Of a DNA stretch of 12,966 nt, positions 6,292-12,966 are shown one piece after another. The DNA lies in assembly GCA_030425945.1 (NCBI GenBank), contig JAUHZL010000038.1:1-12966 (forward strand), given 5' to 3'. Each line of letters begins with the position of its first letter. Position 1 is the stretch's first letter. The notes below the pieces were generated by a model, which was not told where the DNA came from, did no database searches, and worked only from the letters and a program-made list of their open reading frames with translations. A program made the position numbers and the translations under genes. The DNA is from Alphaproteobacteria bacterium. Lineage in GTDB: Bacteria; Pseudomonadota; Alphaproteobacteria; Rhodobacterales; Rhodobacteraceae.

Positions 6292-7539
6292 ATGCTCGAT
6301 CCCGAGGCGCTGCTGCGGGCCATGTTCCAGGCGGCGGTCGATGCCGCCGACCCGGGACTGGCGGTTCCGAAAGTGCTGCCGGCGCGGCCGAAGGGGCGGG
6401 TGCTGGTGGTGGGCGGCGGCAAGGCCAGCGCGCGGATGGCGCAGGCCGTGGAACAGGTCTGGGGGCCGTGCGAGGGGCTGGTGATCGTCCCGCACGGGGC
6501 CGGACTGCCGACGAAAGGAATCGAGATCGTCGAGGCGGCGCACCCGGTGCCCGACCAGGCCGGGTCGGACGCGGCGGTGCGGATGCTGCGGATGGTCGAA
6601 AGCCTCGGGCCGGGCGACATGGCGCTTTGCCTGATCTCGGGCGGCGGCTCGTCGCTGATGGCGGCGCCGGGGCTGGGTCTCAGTCTGGCGGACAAGCAGG
6701 CGGTCAACGCGGCGCTTCTGGCCTCGGGCGCGCCGATTTCCGAGATGAACGTGGTCCGCAAGCACCTGAGCGCGCTGAAGGGCGGGCGTCTGGCCGCGGC
6801 GGCGCATCCTGCGATGGTGATGACGCTGACCATTTCGGACGTGCCGGGCGACGACCTGTCGGTGATCGCCTCGGGACCGACCGTGCCCGATGACAGCACG
6901 GTGGAGGACGCCCGCGAGATCATCGCCCGCTACGGCCTGTCGCTGCCGCCGACGGTGGCCGAGTTCCTCGGGACCGAGGGCGCCGAGACGCCGAAGCGCA
7001 CGCATCCGGTCTTCGCGATGGCCGAGACGCACCTGATCGCGGCCCCGCAGGCCTCGCTGCTGGCGGCGGCGGAGGTGGCGCGGGCCGCCGGGGTGACGCC
7101 GCTGATCCTCGGCGACGCGATCGAGGGCGAGGCGGCCGACGTCGGCCGGGTGATGGCCGGGATCGCGGCCGGGGCGGCGCGGCACGGCACGCCCGTCCGC
7201 CCGCCGGTGGCGCTGATCTCGGGTGGCGAGACCACGGTGACGGTGCGCGAGGCGGCGGGGAAGGGCGGGCGCAACTCCGAGTTCCTGCTGGGCTTTGCCC
7301 TGAAGGCGCTGCCGGGCCTCTGGGGGATTGCCTGCGACACCGACGGGCGCGACGGGTCCGAGCATAACGCGGGCGCGATCTGGGTGCCGCGCGTGGCCGA
7401 GAAGGCGCGAACGGTCGACGGCAAGGCGTATCTCAATGCGCATGACGCCTACAGCTTCTTCGAGGCGACAGATGGCCTGGTGATGACCGGTCCGACCCAC
7501 ACGAACGTCAACGATTTCCGCGCGATCCTCGTTTTGTAG
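6292..7539 (+). CDS. Glycerate 2-kinase (MOFRL family)
   Basis: Phosphorylates D-glycerate with ATP to 2-phosphoglycerate, feeding lower glycolysis. The 415-residue length is normal for the GckA/TtuD class. The N-terminal DUF4147 domain shows GGGKASARMA (41-50, conserved K44), HPVPD (84-88), SGGGSSLM (116-123), ISDVPGDD (181-188) and SGPTVPD (194-200). The C-terminal MOFRL domain shows SGGETTVTV (310-318), GRNSEF (326-331), DTDGRDG (349-355) and TGPTHTNVND (399-408). AAGGGG at 6276-6281, inside the end of the dehydrogenase gene, serves as ribosome-binding site for the ATG at 6292. The two genes form an operon that converts tartronate semialdehyde to 2-phosphoglycerate, as in glyoxylate, hydroxypyruvate or tartrate use. 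The symbol could be ttuD or gckA; usage varies, so none is assigned. Confidence 0.93.
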   Translation: MLDPEALLRAMFQAAVDAADPGLAVPKVLPARPKGRVLVVGGGKASARMAQAVEQVWGPCEGLVIVPHGAGLPTKGIEIVEAAHPVPDQAGSDAAVRMLRMVESLGPGDMALCLISGGGSSLMAAPGLGLSLADKQAVNAALLASGAPISEMNVVRKHLSALKGGRLAAAAHPAMVMTLTISDVPGDDLSVIASGPTVPDDSTVEDAREIIARYGLSLPPTVAEFLGTEGAETPKRTHPVFAMAETHLIAAPQASLLAAAEVARAAGVTPLILGDAIEGEAADVGRVMAGIAAGAARHGTPVRPPVALISGGETTVTVREAAGKGGRNSEFLLGFALKALPGLWGIACDTDGRDGSEHNAGAIWVPRVAEKARTVDGKAYLNAHDAYSFFEATDGLVMTGPTHTNVNDFRAILVL

Positions 7540-7551
7540 CGGGCTGCCGCG

Positions 7552-7584
7552 CGGCGGGGTGGCGCGGCCCTGCGCACCCCGCCG
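7552..7584 (+). terminator. Perfect 10-bp hairpin after the glycerate kinase gene
   Basis: CGGCGGGGTG (7552-7561) and CACCCCGCCG (7575-7584) form a perfect stem with a 13-base loop, 12 bases past the kinase stop. It has no T-tract. It lies in the 93-bp gap before the MFS gene and is a likely terminator or transcript-stabilising element that separates the two units. Confidence 0.5.
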
Positions 7585-7632
7585 GTCCCGTGACGCCTTG
7601 CGCCCGCCCTTGCAAAGGCGGACCCTGCCGTC

Positions 7633-8922
7633 ATGCCAGCGGATATCGCGTTCTCCTTCACCGCCCTGACGCCCGCGGCCCGCCGCCACATCCGGGTGTT
7701 CCAGGTCCACCAGTTCCTCGACCGGTTCGCGATGGGCCTGACGGTGGCCGTGGTGGCGCTGGCGCTGACGGACCGGGGCATGGACCTTGCCCAGATATCG
7801 CTGCTTTTCGGCGTCTACGCGGTGACGACGATGGCGCTGGAACTGCCCTTCGGAGGGCTCGCCGACGCCCTCGGCCGCAAGCCGGTCTACCTGTCGGCGG
7901 TCGGGGCGAGCCTGATCTCGCTGGCGCTGTTCCTCGCGTCCGACGGTTTCGGCGGTCTCGTGCTGTCCTTCGCTTTCATCGGCTTCGGCCGGGCGCTCCG
8001 GTCCGGGACGCTCGATGCGTGGTTCCTCGAGACCTTCCGCGTCGCGGCGCCGGGGGTCGATGTGCAGCCCGCGCTCGCCCGGGCGCATTGGGCCAACGCG
8101 ATGGGCCTCGCGGTCGGGGCGGTGGTCGGGGGGCTGCTGCCGGACGTCTTCGGCGCGCTGGCGCTGCGTCACGGGGTTAGCGTCTATGACGTGTCCTACG
8201 TCGCCAGCTTCGGGGTGATGCTGGGCGTGTTGGCCTACACGCTGGTTGTCATCGCCGAGCCGCCCCGGCCGTCGTCCGCCGGGGCGCTGTGGCGGGGGTT
8301 TGCGCGCGTGCCCGCCGTGGTGACCGAGGCCGCGGGCCTCGCCCTGCGCCACCCGACCCTGTCGCTGCTTCTTGCGGCGCTCGCGCTGGGCCTGATGGCG
8401 ACGAACCCGGTCGAGGTGCTCTGGCCGACCCACGTCAGGCCCATGCTGGACGGGGCCTATGGCAACACCGTCATCGGTGCGCTGACCGCGGGCTATTTCT
8501 TCGCGATCGCGCTCGGGGCGGCACTGTCGCCCGGGATCAGCCGGATGGTCCGGCGGCGGCAGGCCGTTGCCCTTGTGGCGCTTACGGGCGGGCTGGCGGT
8601 GGGGCAGGTTGCCCTCGCGATGCAAGGCGGACCCGCCGGGTTCATCGGCGTCTTTCTGGTCTATTCCGTTCTTCTGGGGGCCGTCGAGACGCCTGCGAGC
8701 ACGATCCTGCACCGCTGTGTGCAGGATCGTCAGAGGTCCACGACCCTGTCGCTGCGCTCGCTGGTCCAGCAGCTCGGGGCCGCAATCGGGCTAGTCATCG
8801 CCGGGGCGGTGGCCGAGGCCTGGTCCACGCCGGTCGCGTGGATGGCAGGCGCGGTCTTTCTCCTGATCGCGATGCTTCTCACGCTTGTGCTGGCCCGGCG
8901 GCTGGCTTCCGAGGCGGGCTAG
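7633..8922 (+). CDS. MFS transporter
   Basis: A 429-residue integral membrane protein of the major facilitator superfamily with about 12 predicted hydrophobic segments in two halves. The loop between helices 2 and 3 carries a motif A-like sequence, GGLADALGRKP (74-84). A charged central linker follows the first half, with EPPRPSSAG at 209-217. The N-terminus (PAARRHIRVFQVHQFLDRFAMG) is positively charged before the first membrane segment. The substrate is unknown: neither motifs nor neighbours decide between efflux and uptake, and transport of glycerate or related acids for the preceding operon is only a guess. The start at 7633 has a weak ribosome-binding site (GGCGGA, 7617-7622). A perfect 12-bp inverted repeat sits inside the gene at 8701-8730. 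Its 3' end is 20 bases from the convergent corrinoid-activator gene. Confidence 0.88.
   Translation: MPADIAFSFTALTPAARRHIRVFQVHQFLDRFAMGLTVAVVALALTDRGMDLAQISLLFGVYAVTTMALELPFGGLADALGRKPVYLSAVGASLISLALFLASDGFGGLVLSFAFIGFGRALRSGTLDAWFLETFRVAAPGVDVQPALARAHWANAMGLAVGAVVGGLLPDVFGALALRHGVSVYDVSYVASFGVMLGVLAYTLVVIAEPPRPSSAGALWRGFARVPAVVTEAAGLALRHPTLSLLLAALALGLMATNPVEVLWPTHVRPMLDGAYGNTVIGALTAGYFFAIALGAALSPGISRMVRRRQAVALVALTGGLAVGQVALAMQGGPAGFIGVFLVYSVLLGAVETPASTILHRCVQDRQRSTTLSLRSLVQQLGAAIGLVIAGAVAEAWSTPVAWMAGAVFLLIAMLLTLVLARRLASEAG
8701..8730. repeat. Perfect 12-bp inverted repeat inside the MFS gene
   Basis: ACGATCCTGCAC (8701-8712) and GTGCAGGATCGT (8719-8730) are exact reverse complements around the 6-base loop cgctgt. 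It encodes TILHRCVQDR in the second half of the transporter. The mRNA could form a very stable hairpin. It may be chance in GC-rich coding sequence, but the length and perfection make it notable. Confidence 0.6.
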
Positions 8923-8942
8923 ACGACAGGCGCCGCGCGGTC

Positions 8943-10994
8943 TCAGCCCCGGCGGCGGCGGCGTCCCCCGGCGTCGCCACGGGCTGCCCCGGCGCCGAAC
9001 CCGACCTGTGGCAGGCTGACCGCCTGTGCAAGATTGGGGAAGGGCGCGGTCGCGTGCGGGATCGCGTTGGCGGCAACGAAATGCTCCTGGAACCGCGGCT
9101 CGATCGCGGTCTCGACCTTGGTGATCGCCCGCACCCCGGCCTCGATCCGGCGGCGCGCGGCGCGGTTGCAGAGCGCGATACGCGCCCCGGTCCCCGCGGC
9201 GTTGCCCGCGCTCGTCACGCGGTCCAGCGGCGCATCGGGGATCATGCCCAGAACCATGGCGTGTTTCGGGCTGATATGCGCGCCGAAGGCCCCGGCGAGC
9301 ACCACGCGGTCCACCGCGTCGACGCCGATCTCGTCCATCAGCAGCCGTGCGCCCGCGTAGAGCGCGGATTTCGCAAGCTGGATCGCGCGCACGTCGCCCT
9401 GCGTCACGGTAATGACCGGTCCGCCGGTCGCGCTGCCGTCGTGCAGCAGATAGGCGTGCGTGCGCCCCTCGGGCCGGCTGCGCGGCGTGCCGGTCTGCTC
9501 GGCCGAGCCGATCAGGCCGGAGGGGTCCATCAGTCCTGCCATCCGCATCTCGGCGACCGCCTCGATGATGCCCGAGCCGCAGATGCCGGTGACCCCCGTG
9601 GCGGAGGTGGCCTCGGCAAAGCCGGGATCGTCCGACCACAGCTCGCAGCCGATGACCCGAAAGCGCGGTTCTTTCGTCTCGGGATCGATCTCGACCCGTT
9701 CGATGGCCCCCGGCGCGGCGCGCTGGCCCGACGAGATCTGCGCGCCCTCGAAGGCCGGACCGGTGGGCGAGGAGCAGGCCAGCACGCGGCTGCGGTTCCC
9801 GAGCAGAATCTCGGCGTTGGTGCCGACATCGACGATCAGGACGAGGTCGTCGGACTTGTCCGGCTCCTCCGACAGCGCGACGGCGGCGGCATCGGCGCCG
9901 ACATGACCCGCGATGCAGGGCAGGATATAGACCTGCCCGCCGGGGTTCATCGCGGTGAGGTCCAGCGCGGCGGCGGCGAGGTCCAGCGCCGAGGAGGTCG
10001 CCAGCGCGAAGGGCGCCTGTCCCAGTTCGACCGGATCGATCCCCAGCAGCAGGTGGTGCATCACCGGGTTGCAGACGAACACCGCCTCGACGATGGTCCG
10101 GGCGTCGATCCCGGCCTCGGTCGCCAGCTCCCCGATCAGCGTGTTCAGCGCCGCGCGCACCGCCCGGGTCATCTCGGCATCGCCGCCCGGGTTCATCATC
10201 GCGTAGGAGACCCGGCTCATCAGGTCCTCGCCGAAGCGGATCTGCGGGTTCATCAGGCCGGACGAGGCCAGAACGCGCCCGTCCGCAAGGTCGGTCAGGT
10301 GCGCCGCGATGGTCGTCGAGCCGAGGTCGATCGCAAGGCCGTGCAGGCCGCCCTCGTGGAAGCCCGGCCAGACCTCGACGATCTTCGAGGGACCGCCCTC
10401 GCGCGGGGTCGAAAGCGCGACGGTGACCGTCCAGTCGCCCTTGCGCAGCGCGGGTTGCAGGCGCGCCAGCACCGGCAGGTCGGCCTGGGCGGGCGGCAGG
10501 TCGAAGGTCTCGGCCAGCGCGCGGTTCAGCCGCTCCAGATCACCGGTCGGCTCGTGCATGTCCGGCTCCTGCACCGCGACGCAGTAGAGGCGCGTGGCCG
10601 GGTCCATCTCGATGGCGCGGGCGGTGGCGGCCTTGCGCACGACCTGGCGGTGAACCTGGCTCTCGGGGGGCACGTCCACGACGACGTCGCCCGCGACCTT
10701 GGCCTGGCAGCCGAGGCGGCGGCCGTCGATCAGGCCGCGGATGTCCTTGTAGCGCTGCTCGACAGCGTTCCACGGGCTCAGCGCGTCGGCGGCGACCGTG
10801 ACCCCGTGTTTCGGGAAGTCACCGACCCCCGGCGTGATCTGGCACTTCGAGCAGATACCGCGCCCGCCGCACACGGAATCGAGGTCGACCCCGAGTTGCC
10901 GCGCGGCGGTCAGGATCGGCGTGCCGACGGGAAAGCGGCCCCGCTTGCCCGACGGGGTGAAGATCACGAGGGGGTCTGGGCGGGTCTCGGTCAT
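8943..10994 (-). CDS. Corrinoid-activating [2Fe-2S]/ASKHA protein (RACo/RamA type)
   Basis: A 683-residue protein expected to reduce Co(II) corrinoid back to active Co(I) using ATP. The N-terminal plant-type ferredoxin domain has ligands C42-x5-C48-x2-C51 (VCGGRGICSKC) and C96, fitting one [2Fe-2S] cluster. A linker of about 100 residues follows. The ASKHA ATPase domain starts near 219 with phosphate-1 motif IDLGSTT (222-228), phosphate-2 motif VDVGTN (388-393) and adenosine motif VLAGAFGAH (565-573). This is the DUF4445 family, whose characterised members include RACo of Carboxydothermus. The start at 10994 follows AAGGA, which overlaps the TAA stop of the cupin gene 7 nt upstream, so the pair is coupled. 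The last residues are GGRRRRRG, an odd basic tail resembling that of the methyltransferase upstream. Neighbours support a role in corrinoid-dependent demethylation. Confidence 0.92.
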   Translation of the reverse strand: MTETRPDPLVIFTPSGKRGRFPVGTPILTAARQLGVDLDSVCGGRGICSKCQITPGVGDFPKHGVTVAADALSPWNAVEQRYKDIRGLIDGRRLGCQAKVAGDVVVDVPPESQVHRQVVRKAATARAIEMDPATRLYCVAVQEPDMHEPTGDLERLNRALAETFDLPPAQADLPVLARLQPALRKGDWTVTVALSTPREGGPSKIVEVWPGFHEGGLHGLAIDLGSTTIAAHLTDLADGRVLASSGLMNPQIRFGEDLMSRVSYAMMNPGGDAEMTRAVRAALNTLIGELATEAGIDARTIVEAVFVCNPVMHHLLLGIDPVELGQAPFALATSSALDLAAAALDLTAMNPGGQVYILPCIAGHVGADAAAVALSEEPDKSDDLVLIVDVGTNAEILLGNRSRVLACSSPTGPAFEGAQISSGQRAAPGAIERVEIDPETKEPRFRVIGCELWSDDPGFAEATSATGVTGICGSGIIEAVAEMRMAGLMDPSGLIGSAEQTGTPRSRPEGRTHAYLLHDGSATGGPVITVTQGDVRAIQLAKSALYAGARLLMDEIGVDAVDRVVLAGAFGAHISPKHAMVLGMIPDAPLDRVTSAGNAAGTGARIALCNRAARRRIEAGVRAITKVETAIEPRFQEHFVAANAIPHATAPFPNLAQAVSLPQVGFGAGAARGDAGGRRRRRG

Positions 10995-11001
10995 GGTGTC
11001 C

Positions 11002-11550
11002 TTACTGGAGTGTGGCGTCCGTCTCGTCGAGGGCCGTCAGCAGGGCCAGTTGCTCGGTCTCCTGCTCCTGCGCAAGGGCCTCCGCGGCCATGGCCGCCGG
11101 GACCGACACGGCATCGGGCCTCAGGTGATAGGCGACCTCGTCGAAACTGTCGCGCGGGAAGACGTAGAAGAAGCTGCCGGGACCCTCGTCGGCAAAGACG
11201 CCGTGCACGGTGTCGCCGGGAATGAAGATCGCCGTGCCGGCCTCCAGCACGTGGGCGACGCCGTCCACCATCACGCGCAGGCGCCCGGTCAGCCCGAAAT
11301 AGATCTCGTGCGGGGCGTGACAGTGCAGTTCCAGCGTCTGGCCCGGCTCGAAATGCGCGATCCCGCAGGTCATCGACGCGGTCGGCGTCATCCCGGCCGA
11401 GAACAGCGTCTGCCAGGTTACCGTGCCGAAGGCGCGGTCGGCAAAGCTGTCGAGCGGGCACGCGGCGGCCGCGATCACGGTCGGACGCGCGGTCTCGATC
11501 GCCGGGGCGTCGGTGTCGGGCAGCAGCCCGGGAACGGGGGTGTCCGTCAT
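11002..11550 (-). CDS. Cupin-domain protein with DMSP-lyase-like metal site
   Basis: A 182-residue single-domain cupin. Motif 1 fits G-x5-H-x-H-x3-E-x6-G exactly (GQTLELHCHAPHEIYFGLTG, 70-89), with H76, H78 and E82 as metal ligands. Motif 2 is GTAIFIPGDTVH (105-116) with ligand H116. Y84 lies two residues after the Glu. The H78/E82/Y84/H116 spacing matches, as I remember it, the H125/E129/Y131/H163 set of the DMSP lyase DddQ. That suggests a lyase or related metal-enzyme, but general sensor or regulatory cupins are possible. An acidic, probably helical tail follows residue 147. The start at 11550 has AGAGG about 9 bases upstream. It lies between the methyl-THF methyltransferase and the corrinoid activator, 7 nt from the latter. 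Confidence 0.85.
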   Translation of the reverse strand: MTDTPVPGLLPDTDAPAIETARPTVIAAAACPLDSFADRAFGTVTWQTLFSAGMTPTASMTCGIAHFEPGQTLELHCHAPHEIYFGLTGRLRVMVDGVAHVLEAGTAIFIPGDTVHGVFADEGPGSFFYVFPRDSFDEVAYHLRPDAVSVPAAMAAEALAQEQETEQLALLTALDETDATLQ

Positions 11551-11651
11551 GGGAAAAGACCTCTCAGCCTGCGGGACGGGCGCACTTGGCCCGCCGTGCC
11601 ACATTCCCTGTTTTGTCCTGCACGTCCGGTCGTTTCGCGTCACATCGCGGT

Positions 11652-11691
11652 CCGTCCGCGCCCGCCGCGATGCGGCAACGGGCGCGGACGG
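11652..11691 (-). terminator. Large hairpin between methyltransferase and cupin genes
   Basis: CCGTCCGCGCCCG (11652-11664) and CGGGCGCGGACGG (11679-11691) form a perfect 13-bp stem. A nested CCGC/GCGG stem (11665-11668 with 11672-11675) caps it. It begins 8 bases after the methyltransferase stop on the minus strand. No U-tract follows, so it may be a partial terminator, a block to 3' exonucleases that protects the upstream message, or an attenuator lowering cupin-activator expression. The 149-bp gap otherwise shows no convincing promoter. Confidence 0.6.
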
Positions 11692-11699
11692 GCGATGGG

Positions 11700-12677
11700 T
11701 CAGGCGGTGCGGCGGCGGCGGCTGCCTCGGCCCCCGGCGGCGCCTTGCGCGGCGCTCGCTTCGGGGAAGGGGGTGCCCTCGGCCACGGCGTCCATCACGC
11801 GGGCGAAGCGGATCCACTCGCCGCCGTTCGGGTCATGGTTCATCAGGAAGTTGGCGGCGCGGATCGCCTCCATTTCCTGCGGGCGGACCGGGTTCATGAT
11901 CGCGCTGGTCATGCCTGCGGCAATCGCCATCGGCAGGAAGGCCGCGTTGATCCCGTGCCGGTGCGGCAGGCCGAAGGAGATGTTCGACGCGCCGCAGGTG
12001 GTGTTGACGCCCAGTTCCTCGCGCAGGCGCTTCACGAGCGTGAAGACCTGCCGCCCGGCCGAGCCCATGGCCCCGACCGGCATCACCAGCGGATCGACCA
12101 CGATGTCATGGGCCGGGATGCCGAAATCGGCGGCGCGCTCGACGATCTTCTTCGCCACCGCGAAGCGCACGTCGGGGTCTTCCGAGATGCCGGTGTCGTC
12201 GTTCGAGATCGCGACCACGGGCACGTTGTACTTCTTGACCAGCGGCAGGATCTTTTCCAGCCGCTCTTCCTCGCCGGTGACCGAGTTCAGCAGCGGACGG
12301 CCCTGCGCGGCGGCGAGGCCGTTCTCCAGCGCGCCCGGAACCGAGCTGTCGATGCAGAGCGGCACGTCCACGATTGCCTGCACGCGCTCGACGAGTTCGC
12401 GCATCAGCGGCGGCTCGACGAAGTTGTTGTCGGCGTAGCGCGGGTCCTCGGCCATCTTGTTGTTGAAGACGGCGCCCGAGTTGATGTCGAGCACGGTCGC
12501 CCCGCAGGCCACCTGCTCGAGCGCGTCGCGCTCGACGGTGGTGAAGTCGCCGGCTTCCAGCTCGGCGGCCAGCTTCTTGCGGCCGGTCGGGTTGATCCGC
12601 TCGCCGATGACGCAGAACGGCTCATCAAAACCGATCACGACGGTCTTGGACTTGGATTCGAGGACAGTGCGGGTCAT
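11700..12677 (-). CDS. Methyltetrahydrofolate:corrinoid methyltransferase
   Basis: A 325-residue protein of the pterin-binding TIM-barrel family (dihydropteroate synthase, MetH folate domain, AcsE, MtgA, CmuB). In this context it should move a methyl group from a methyl-corrinoid protein to tetrahydrofolate. Motifs run in order: GERINPTGR (25-33), DINSG (64-68), DSS (110-112), NSVTG (131-135), DP (195-196) and CGASNISFGLP (228-238). Retention of the Asn and Asp set around the pterin favours the methyltransferase over dihydropteroate synthase, as does the lack of a folate-synthesis neighbour. AAGGA lies 8 bases before the ATG at 12677. It starts 29 bases after the MetF-like gene, so they are co-transcribed. 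The C-terminal 15 residues are Gly/Arg-rich, ending GRGSRRRRTA, beyond the barrel. The substrate-specific partner methyltransferase is not in the window. Confidence 0.9.
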   Translation of the reverse strand: MTRTVLESKSKTVVIGFDEPFCVIGERINPTGRKKLAAELEAGDFTTVERDALEQVACGATVLDINSGAVFNNKMAEDPRYADNNFVEPPLMRELVERVQAIVDVPLCIDSSVPGALENGLAAAQGRPLLNSVTGEEERLEKILPLVKKYNVPVVAISNDDTGISEDPDVRFAVAKKIVERAADFGIPAHDIVVDPLVMPVGAMGSAGRQVFTLVKRLREELGVNTTCGASNISFGLPHRHGINAAFLPMAIAAGMTSAIMNPVRPQEMEAIRAANFLMNHDPNGGEWIRFARVMDAVAEGTPFPEASAAQGAAGGRGSRRRRTA

Positions 12678-12706
12678 GGGCGGGGTCCTTGGGTCAAGAA
12701 GAGGGA

Positions 12707-12966
12707 TCAGGCGCTGAGCGCCGCGGGCCGGCCGGAGGCGCCGGCATGGGTCTGCACCCAGTCGGCGGTGGTCTGGATGCCGCCGAGCGGGAAGAAATGG
12801 ACCTGCGCGATGCCGAAGCCCGGGTGCGCGGCCTTGTGAGTGGCGAGCGCGGTCAGGATCTCGTCCGGCTCGAAGGGCAGCACCAGCTTGGTGACGTCCT
12901 TGGCGCGGCGCTGGAGCACCCGCAGCGACGGGCCGACCCCGCAGGCGACGGCGAACTTGATCATGG
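12707..12966 (-). CDS. MetF-like methylenetetrahydrofolate reductase, C-terminal part
   Basis: The last 85 or so residues of a protein whose 5' end lies beyond the right window edge. The sequence FAVACGVGPSLRVLQRR, then LVLPFEPDEIL, then GIAQVHFFPLGGI is what I recognise as the C-terminal end of alphaproteobacterial MetF-type proteins, in which the HF-[FY]-x-L strand closes the TIM barrel. The in-frame ATG at 12964 is internal, not the start. Beside a methyl-THF methyltransferase and a corrinoid activator, this enzyme would most likely run in the oxidative direction (methyl-THF to methylene-THF), as proposed for metF2 of chloromethane users. A biosynthetic MetF for methionine is the alternative. 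Identification from a fragment lowers confidence. Confidence 0.75.
   Translation of the reverse strand, partial: MIKFAVACGVGPSLRVLQRRAKDVTKLVLPFEPDEILTALATHKAAHPGFGIAQVHFFPLGGIQTTADWVQTHAGASGRPAALSA

Noticed and set aside
6202..8712. 836-codon minus-strand ORF
   Set aside because: It lies antisense to the glycerate kinase and MFS genes. It is dominated by Arg, His, Gln and Pro, typical of shadow frames, and has no motif.
8943..9010. CGG-rich tracts at gene ends as a repeat element
   Set aside because: They are in frame, encode the Arg-rich tails, and are too short and imperfect to call a repeat family.
8289..11225. 978-codon plus-strand ORF
   Set aside because: It overlaps the MFS gene in another frame and runs antisense to the corrinoid activator. 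It shows no recognisable domain and has the composition of a GC-rich shadow frame.
11551..11699. Possible sigma-54 promoter (TGGCACG on the minus strand) before the cupin gene
   Set aside because: The -24-like half is present, but no TTGC-type -12 element occurs at the required spacing.
11700..12677. Dihydropteroate synthase (folP) for the pterin-binding protein
   Set aside because: The motifs GERINPTGR and CGASNISFGLP and the neighbouring MetF-like and RACo-like genes fit methyl-THF methyltransferases; folP usually sits with folate or glmM genes.

Overview
The window is a GC-rich chromosomal segment whose protein families and gene order point to an alphaproteobacterium, most likely of the order Rhodobacterales (Rhodobacter/Roseobacter relatives). 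This rests on family recognition and the zwf-pgl-pgi order, not on a database search. Nothing looks mobile: I see no transposase, integrase, CRISPR array or rRNA.

Layout from left to right. (1) Positions 85-669 (+) encode a small HNH-nuclease-fold protein, followed by two hairpins. (2) Positions 873-4614 (+) hold a tight operon for glucose 6-phosphate use: zwf, pgl and pgi, joined by 1-base stop/start overlaps. An 18-bp perfect palindrome at 800-817, typical of LacI-family operators, lies just upstream. (3) On the minus strand, tRNA-Gly(CCC) at 5101-5175 has a good promoter and is followed after 16 nt by a 4HBT-fold acyl-CoA thioesterase (4611-5084). The thioesterase ends tail to tail with pgi on a shared CTAG. 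(4) Positions 5408-7539 (+) hold a tartronate-semialdehyde-reductase-like beta-hydroxyacid dehydrogenase and a glycerate 2-kinase. Together they suggest a route from glyoxylate or tartronate semialdehyde through glycerate to 2-phosphoglycerate. An inverted repeat upstream is a candidate operator. (5) Positions 7633-8922 (+) encode an MFS transporter. (6) Positions 8943-12966 (-) carry a one-carbon demethylation module. In transcription order it is the 3' end of a MetF-like methylenetetrahydrofolate reductase (cut by the window edge), a methyl-tetrahydrofolate:corrinoid methyltransferase, a cupin with the metal-ligand pattern of DMSP-lyase cupins, and a [2Fe-2S]/ASKHA corrinoid-activating protein (RACo/RamA type).

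The last module is the most interesting part. Its logic is that an off-window substrate methyltransferase and corrinoid protein take a methyl group from a methylated amine, betaine, sulfonium or halide. The in-window methyltransferase passes it to tetrahydrofolate, the MetF-like enzyme oxidises methyl-THF, and the RACo-like protein rescues corrinoid that has oxidised to Co(II). The substrate methyltransferase and corrinoid protein are not visible here, so the substrate is unknown. The cupin between the methyltransferase and the activator, and the Arg-rich C-terminal tails on both of those proteins, are unexplained.
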